NCBI GenBank assembly: GCA_031472005.1
Contig: PZJY01000012.1
Location: forward strand, 1,550,001 to 1,614,000
DNA length: 64,000 nt
From: Tetracladium setigerum
Lineage: Eukaryota > Ascomycota > Leotiomycetes > Helotiales
Reading direction: 5' to 3'
The translations under genes and the position numbers were made by a program. The notes under the pieces were generated by a model, which worked only from the letters and a program-made list of their open reading frames with translations, did not search any database and was not told the origin of the DNA. Shown piece by piece: positions 57,818 to 64,000 of the stretch (position 1 is its first letter; each line of letters opens with the position of its first letter).

Positions 57818-58980
57818 GATGGTGTTTGGTATTAAAAGTAATATTTCTTATAGATTTTTCAATGTTGATTTTGATAGTCGTGTTGTTTTGATGTTGCCTG
57901 GTGATGAGGTTGAATTGCTGGTGTGACTTGTCCCTCCAAAGCTCCCCTGTAAGGTACGTCACTGGATGCTCATGTAACTTACGTCATCCGTTTGACCAAT
58001 CACAGAGCCTTCGGCCTTCAATATCCACTCATTAAGTGGTATAAAGTATATCTTCATCCAGCTACCTTATTTGGCAAAAGAAGTTTTCTTTATTTTCCGG
58101 AAAGAGTTTGTGTCGTGGAGTTTTGCAGGTACTTTACCTACCTAAGAACCCTAATCATTCTAGGTGAAAGCAAGCCAATGCCTGAGGTCTAGAACAAAGA
58201 AATGGGTGCCAAGCTGGAGAAGAAGAAAACCGTGGAGTGTTCTCATTCGAGTAGTTCAATTCTCAGCAAGCTTGACATAATGCTTGATTGATTTAAGGAT
58301 TTTTCATTGGAGTTTTCATACTTCTTAATCAATTATCATTGCGCCTCCATGTCCGCCTGCTTTTTCTTGATAGATAAATCACATTTGATCGTACGATAAT
58401 CATCACCATGGTGGCAATATTTCTTTTGCTTCAGCTCTCACGAACACTCCACTCCACGTGCTTGGGTGAATCAATTCTTCTTGAGTTCCACGTGGTTTTG
58501 GAGGGAGTCTTTCTCAACCCAAACAAAAGTGTAAGACAAATAGCTAGGTAGGTATTGAACCGTTGTACCACGCTGTCCGTCTATTCATTTTGTGCAAGGT
58601 GGAAAGTTGGCATACTGGCAAGATCAAATGCCCCAGAAAGTTTCAATCATGAATTCTAATGGTTCTTTGCTTTTTTATTAGACAGGTATAGACCATTGTG
58701 CGGGCTGGACGTCCGGTCCCTCTAGTTGGCTTCCAGCTCCACGCTACCTCAACATCACAGAATCATAATGTATACAAGGTGAACAGTCCGTCGAACATTA
58801 GCGAAAGTTTCCACAAGCATTTAATGGGGGATACATTTTTTGCTGTCACTCTTGCTCTTTCTTTGCTATTTTCGAACTTCGCTCAACACCTTTTATGGCA
58901 ACTCCATCTTCCTCGAGATACCTTTGACCATATCATCCACAAGCGACGAACCACAAAAAGCAAGTCGACCACCCAGCACA
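57818..58980. other. Divergent intergenic region
   Basis: 1.16 kb between two divergently transcribed genes. A/T-rich, with CTACCTAC near 58136. No gene seen. Confidence 0.55.
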
Positions 58981-60536
58981 ATGGTTCTCGCATCCGAACA
59001 AGGAAGTTCTTCTCACTTGCCTGCAACACCAACTTTCAAAACACAATCAACATCCGCGATGTCCTCGATGTCGAATTTGGTCCTTCCACCTCCAAATTTT
59101 GAAGATCCATTTACCGATGTGGCGGGCTCAAGTACCAGCATTAGTCCTGCAAGTCGTAACAATGAAGAAATTTCAGACTCGATTGATACTGATGACGGCT
59201 TGGAGTTGTCTAATGGGGAGACCAAAGTGAACATGTCTCCACATATCAAGTGGAAGGGGAGAGTAAGGGCAAATTCTATGCCTTCGCTTAATAGCCCAGC
59301 CGATATAGGTACCATTCAGCATGTGAAATGGGAGGGACGAAAGCAAGACGTTCCAGAATGCGAAAGGTCTGATTATGAAAAATGCATTTCACGTGCTGGT
59401 GATCAAGCTTCTTGCGCTAGCAATGGGAATAATGATGCCCCAGACGAGTTTTACTCTTGCCGAAGTTCGCCGCTTCACGAGAATTTGGAGAAAGTTTGTA
59501 GAGACGATGAGTTATATTATTCGGTGGACGATGGAGAAGAGAATGTTGATCTTAAAGGGAAGGAGGAACCGGAATTAGCGTCAACCTCGACGGAGCCATT
59601 TCCTAATTTCAACTCGGGAGGAGATAGGGCAATGGACATCGTAGAATCGCCTACATCCAAACCAATCCAAGACCCCAGAAGAATAAACAATCCCTCGAGG
59701 CACTGTTTGAATCTTCAAAGATCAAACAATCAACGAGAGAGGGGCATGGATCTTTGAAAACCTTAGGCGAAATTCCGTCCAAGTCGCATACCAGCGTAGC
59801 ATCATCCCAATCACCTCCACCGTTAGAATTAGAAAACGAAGCGGCGATACCATGTACTTCAACGATAGATACTATCTCAACTAAAGAACCAGAGGAGAAG
59901 GCCGATGCTTCCGAAATCTTTCGTGGGTTGTCGCCAATTCCTGGAACGCAACAGGACAATAATGACTCGACCTCACCACCATCTCCACCAAGAACGCACC
60001 AAACACCCGACGCAGAAACAGCACCACCATCACCCAATCGATCTACGACACCCGAATCATTTGAAGACCGACTGCAAGCCTCTTTGATGGCTGCATGCTA
60101 CCTGCCAAGAGACGAAAGAAAAGCCGGTGAAAAGCCGCATCCGTACCCTTCAGACGGAGGAGCTTCAACCCCATTCATGCCTGGACGACTTGGGACGGTC
60201 GTGGAAGTACTTTCGGCAAGATATTCGAGTGATCATGTGGCGAGGGATGTTTTGGGGGAACAGATTGATGACTGGATTCAAAATAATCCCAGATTCAGTC
60301 GCGGTCATGAAGACATGCCCACTGATATCGAGATTTATCGACATGGCAACAAGAGACATACAATTGAAGGATATTTTCCAAATCAGATGGTTGGAGATAC
60401 TGATGAGGCAATGGTCACTAATGGAAGTACCACTTCCCAGAGATCTCAACGTCGGAAATCCTTGATTACACGCAAGTTAGGCTCGCTGAAAACACGCACG
60501 CGAAACCTGCTCGGCAGAATTAAGGATAGAAAGTAA
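58981..60536 (+). CDS. Disordered acidic/Ser-rich hypothetical protein, frame interrupted
   Basis: About 518 residues if read through. The ATG at 58981 starts MVLASEQGSSSHLPATPTFK. Two KWxGR elements (SPHIKWKGRVRANSMPSLN and IQHVKWEGRKQD) sit in the first third, each followed by polar sequence. Near 59670 the frame changes: one extra C in the CCCC at about 59673-59676 joins PIQDP to PQKNKQSLEALFESS, and makes the total divisible by three. A 38-nt intron (59641-59678, GTAGAA..CAG) also fits but is very short. The C-terminal part has FEDRLQASLMAACYLPRDER, VVEVLSARYSSDHVARDVLG, DDWIQNNPRFSRG and a basic end RRKSLITRKLGSLKTRTRN. Function unknown; likely lineage-restricted. Confidence 0.6.
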
Positions 60537-61035
60537 ACAGCAGTTACGGCACCTTCGTCGAGAGAATTGGAAACGTAACTCTAGCCAACCTGAATTACTG
60601 ATGGGGATAATAATTGGAGATACACTGGCGCAAGAAACCAAGGGTTGTCTAGAATTTGGGATTTTTTTGTAACGGAGGAGTACTTGGAGAACACAGCTTG
60701 AAGTTGGTACTGGTACTGTTATTGGTATTATTAGGATGGTTTGTCTGCAAGCGACGGTAGTCAAAAATCTTGGAAAGCGGGAAGCCATCGAAAAACCTAC
60801 CGAGTAGCGGACTTGATATAAGTGAGGAATAGTTTTTAGAAGGAACGTAGAGGGACCATTTCAAGATCTAGAGGGATAATATTCGGAAAACTTGTATATA
60901 GAATCATTCGAACAGATAGAAACTCTCCATGCTAACGAACATTTATATAATATAGTACATCAAACATCTCCCCAACTTCCTCTCTCATCCCAAAATCAAA
61001 GCTCCCCGCCACGACGCTGTCTCTCACTCCACAAC
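60537..61035. other. Intergenic between convergent genes
   Basis: Half a kilobase of A/T-rich 3' flank. Nothing recognised. Confidence 0.6.
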
Positions 61036-61931
61036 TCAATCCAACCCGCATCGCTTCCTGCATTCCGCAGATCCCAGAATCGCTCCGGTCCCCACAGGCG
61101 GCATGTTCTTAACCACATTATCATAATCAATCTTGCTCCCATATCCTCCAAAAGCGGCCTTCACCATATCAGAAGGCAGCTGAAACAGCGCATTCACCAA
61201 ATTTTGAGTTCCCGTATCCGCCGAGTTGAGCGCCGAGATCAAAGTCGCATTCGTACATTCTGCATCACACAAATATACGTCAGTTTCCATAACTTCAATT
61301 TACTGAATCGTTTGAACATCGTGGAATGTGGAAAGGGAGAGCATACTGTTGTTTTGCATGGTGTGCAAGCTGGCGGCGGGGAAGATGGTCATCTTTCCAG
61401 GTGTGAGTTTGGTTTTGACGACCCGAGCACCGTTTTCTTCGAGCATCCAGGTGGATGTTTCGCCTTCGATTGCTACGACGAGGTTTGTTGCACCTGGTTT
61501 TGGGGACGGTCAGTTAGTTATGCTTGGGATTGAGAAAGGCTAAGGAGAACGAACGAGGATGGTAATGGGCGGGCAAGGCCGCACATGGACCTAAGTTAAG
61601 ATACGCAAGTGTCATATCGACAGGTTCAAGGGCTGGGAATGTTGCTGCGTTGGCGTTGACAACACCTGGGTTTGTTGTTAGTCCGGATATTTTATATTTG
61701 CCGAAGTGAAAGTGATGAGTGTGGAGGCGAGAACTTACTTCCAGGGGTGTAAGTGTACTTCTTCTGAGCGAAGAAATCAAAGGTGTAGTCGGAATCTTTA
61801 GGAAGAAGCGCTTGTTGATCAAGAGCTGTTGCTGAAGACTTGAGTTTGGAGATGAGTTCAGGATTGCTGGTGGTGTCAACTGCTTGGGAGACAGCAGCGA
61901 GAAGCGAGAGGAGAAAGACTGTGCTCTGCAT
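61036..61931 (-). CDS. Secreted spherulin/germin-like cupin
   Basis: Extracellular single-domain cupin of the spherulin 1A/germin-like group; activity unknown. Exons 61931-61739, 61665-61555, 61493-61347 and 61259-61036 sum to 675 nt, 224 residues. Signal peptide about 1-17 (VFLLSLLAAVSQA). The mature part has TFPALEPVDMTLAYLNLGPC, then cupin motif 1 as ALPAHYHPRATNLVVAIEG with His98 and His100, and motif 2 as LTPGKMTIFPAASLHTMQN. The Glu that normally follows HxHPRA(T) and binds metal is Asn105 here. The C terminus is helical with Cys pairs (KCTNATLISALN, AECRKRCGLD). Introns have GTAAGT, GTTCGT and GTATGC donors. Confidence 0.88.
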
Positions 61932-64000
61932 TTTGGCGGGTTGAGACTGCTGGAGAGACTGAAGTAGAAGAATAGAAAAGACTGGAACTGAGAGCGAGAG
62001 TGTTTTGAAAGTGTTGTTCTGTCAAAGTGCTGTCTGCCGATGAAGAATAACAGACCTATTCACGAGGCAAAACTTCCAGAACTTATACTAACTTTTCGGC
62101 CCCGAAGCTCATCACTCTAAATCGATCCTATTACATGGCCCCCTCTGGAAAAATTAAGCGAGAATCATTTCAACCTATGAATCTACATACCAAGTTTTTC
62201 CATCTTTAGATCTCTCATCGAGGCTAAGTCTCGCATGCGGCGTACATACATACAATATGCAGCCGAGAAATCAAAGTCGATGGATGATCCCGTGCCGTCA
62301 GATGCATTCTGCCCTAGAGATGGGGCCAAAAGTCTATCCAGCCGTAAAACGTGAGTGGCTACAGTAGACAATCGTATATGCAGCCAAACGTTTTGTCTCC
62401 AATCAATTAGGCTGCTGTACAATCCTTCCTCTCATGGGCAGGAATGCTTGGGTTGATGTTCCGTTGATAGAAACGGGGTGGACGAATCATGTATCTGATA
62501 CGGATCTTTTGTTCCTGAACACGGCCCGGATAAGTGGTAATTCCCTTGCAATGGGCTATGTCAACCTATTGTAACTGGGCACAAGCTGTAACAGTACATT
62601 GGGCTGGAATTTCCAAAGTTGCGGGTTATGATGAAGTCAAACCCACAATTGTACCGCGAGTCTAAGTTAGTAGCATGATACATTGACAGTACCTATGTTA
62701 CTAGAAACCAGGAATTAAGTCATCCCAAAATGATCCCCGAAAACAACAAATCGAAAAATGGAGGTACTATTTTCGCAAGTCTAGTCAGCAAAGCAAAGCA
62801 AGACAAGACGTTATGTCACAGCAGCCAAAAAGCCTTGGCAAGGACACAAATCTTGGTTCCAGCACCAGCAAGTTTGGTAGGGAGGGCGTGAATCAGCCTG
62901 GTGGTCGAAATTTATTCTTGGCCCCTTAGCCGCCTACAACTTTCAACTTGCACATTTATTAATATAGAAATCTAACCCTGAAGTGGGAAAGTGTACCTGC
63001 TGGCTGCAGACATGTATATGCAAGCCACAGCAATGCCACGCACAACCAACTGCTGTCGCGGTTAGTCTGAGGCTAGGTAATTAAGCGAGGGTTTTTACGT
63101 GAAGATTCCGATTCCCGCGAGAGATTCTTGGAAATTGAATTCTCCGGGTGTTTTTATTATGCGGGAAGGATTTCGTCCAAGAGATTCGATGTTGCCCTGA
63201 GGAGGGGGTTTTATGAAGTTATGCAGGAGAGGCGATAGAGTTGTTAATTCCTTGTTGTCGATCAAGTCTCCAATGCTTCGATGCCTGGCTGCAGTGACGT
63301 TCATCTTCATCAGCCGACAATTCTTTAGGAACGCAATAAATAAATCTCTCAAATAATCTCAACGTAATGCTCCATCACAGCTTGCATCGCCTGGTTCTGG
63401 CCCTGACCGCATTTTCACTGCAGAACAGTATCCCCATTATTATTTACGTGCGCTTTGACAGAGGTCAAGATTTTGGGGTCTAGTTTCTAGGTCTGGCCTC
63501 CGTGTCAAGTGTAAGCAATCCGGAGTTACCTTTCATCGCTTCCAATAATCCTGAACTTGCAGCCACCAAAATCCAGATACTGCTCTCCAAATCTCAAGAT
63601 TCACGTCTCTCTTTCTAGTTATTCGCTCAAACTATGAACCGAACCAGAAAATCGAAAAATTTGGGTCACAACTCGTAAATTCTGACATCACTTGCAGTAC
63701 AGTACATTACAGTACATATGAGACCTGACATCCCCAACAATTCAACCATCCGATCCAAATTACTCGAAGATTCAGCCTTTCTATTGAAAGAAACAATCCA
63801 ATGACAAACCAATATCGAAGCCACCATCATCAGGCTGTCGAGGTCATCCTGCCATGCAATGTACTGACATAGTTCCACCGGCTGCAGGGGCTTAATCATC
63901 CCGAGGAACGGCACGCTGTTAGACGATACGTTGGCTATTTTAAAAGGCCGTGATATGCGGGACCAAATTTTAAAATTTAATTTATCGCAATTAGACTTTG
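61932..64000. other. Intergenic to window end
   Basis: 2 kb with the cupin promoter at its start. TACAGTAC-type sites lie at about 62590, 62690 and 63695-63718. ORFs are below 90 codons and unlike known families. No gene seen. Confidence 0.55.

Noticed and set aside
1..64000. tRNA, rRNA or CRISPR features and a secondary-metabolite cluster
   Set aside because: No tRNA A/B-box pattern, rRNA stretch, regular spacer array or backbone enzyme found by reading.

Overview
The window is nuclear chromosomal DNA from a filamentous ascomycete. Genes are spaced and lie on both strands. Most are split by short introns of about 47-230 nt with GTRNGT donors, CTAAC/CTAAT branch sites and YAG acceptors. The gene set (SEACAT subunit, MeaB-type bZIP, WSC-copper radical oxidase, PL3 pectate lyase, Rua1_C regulator) fits Pezizomycotina. 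From protein resemblance I lean to Leotiomycetes/Helotiales, possibly Sclerotiniaceae, but this is recalled similarity and not a search result.

Layout: (a) 1-8.7 kb, housekeeping: 3' part of tRNA exportin LOS1 (+), SEA4/Mios (-), EFG1 (+). (b) 9.3-18.4 kb, secreted enzymes and decaying genes: PL3 pectate lyase (-), a small three-exon protein (-), a BTB gene with two in-frame stops (-), a double-WSC copper radical oxidase (+). (c) 19.5-34.3 kb: Stm1/SERBP1-like (-), MeaB-like bZIP (-), a 2.8 kb divergent promoter, a disordered basic protein (+), a LIM protein (+), a divergent kinesin (+). (d) 34.4-40 kb: LYC1-like acetyltransferase (-), a duplicated block with its 5' end, an orphan ORF, an MFS transporter (+). 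(e) 40.4-47.6 kb: a Ser/Thr-Pro-rich protein (-), LEU2 (-), a PHD-finger protein (-). (f) 51.5-64 kb: Rua1_C regulator (-), proline-rich protein (-), disordered protein (+), spherulin-like cupin (-), then non-coding sequence.

There is no operon, biosynthetic cluster, CRISPR array, intact transposon or recognisable tRNA/rRNA gene. Two secreted plant-cell-wall or redox enzymes lie within 9 kb of each other, which suggests a plant-associated or saprotrophic lifestyle. For most multi-exon genes I joined exons by splice signals and checked that the summed exon length is divisible by three. Four genes fail that check in the same way: each needs one extra G or C in a short G/C run. That points to homopolymer under-calling in this sequence, or less likely to real frameshifts.

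I did not find a convincing undescribed system. The best leads are the duplicated acetyltransferase 5' block that brackets an orphan ORF, the BTB and LIM coding regions interrupted by in-frame stops, a cruciform-like promoter element, and a recurring intergenic TACAGTAC motif.
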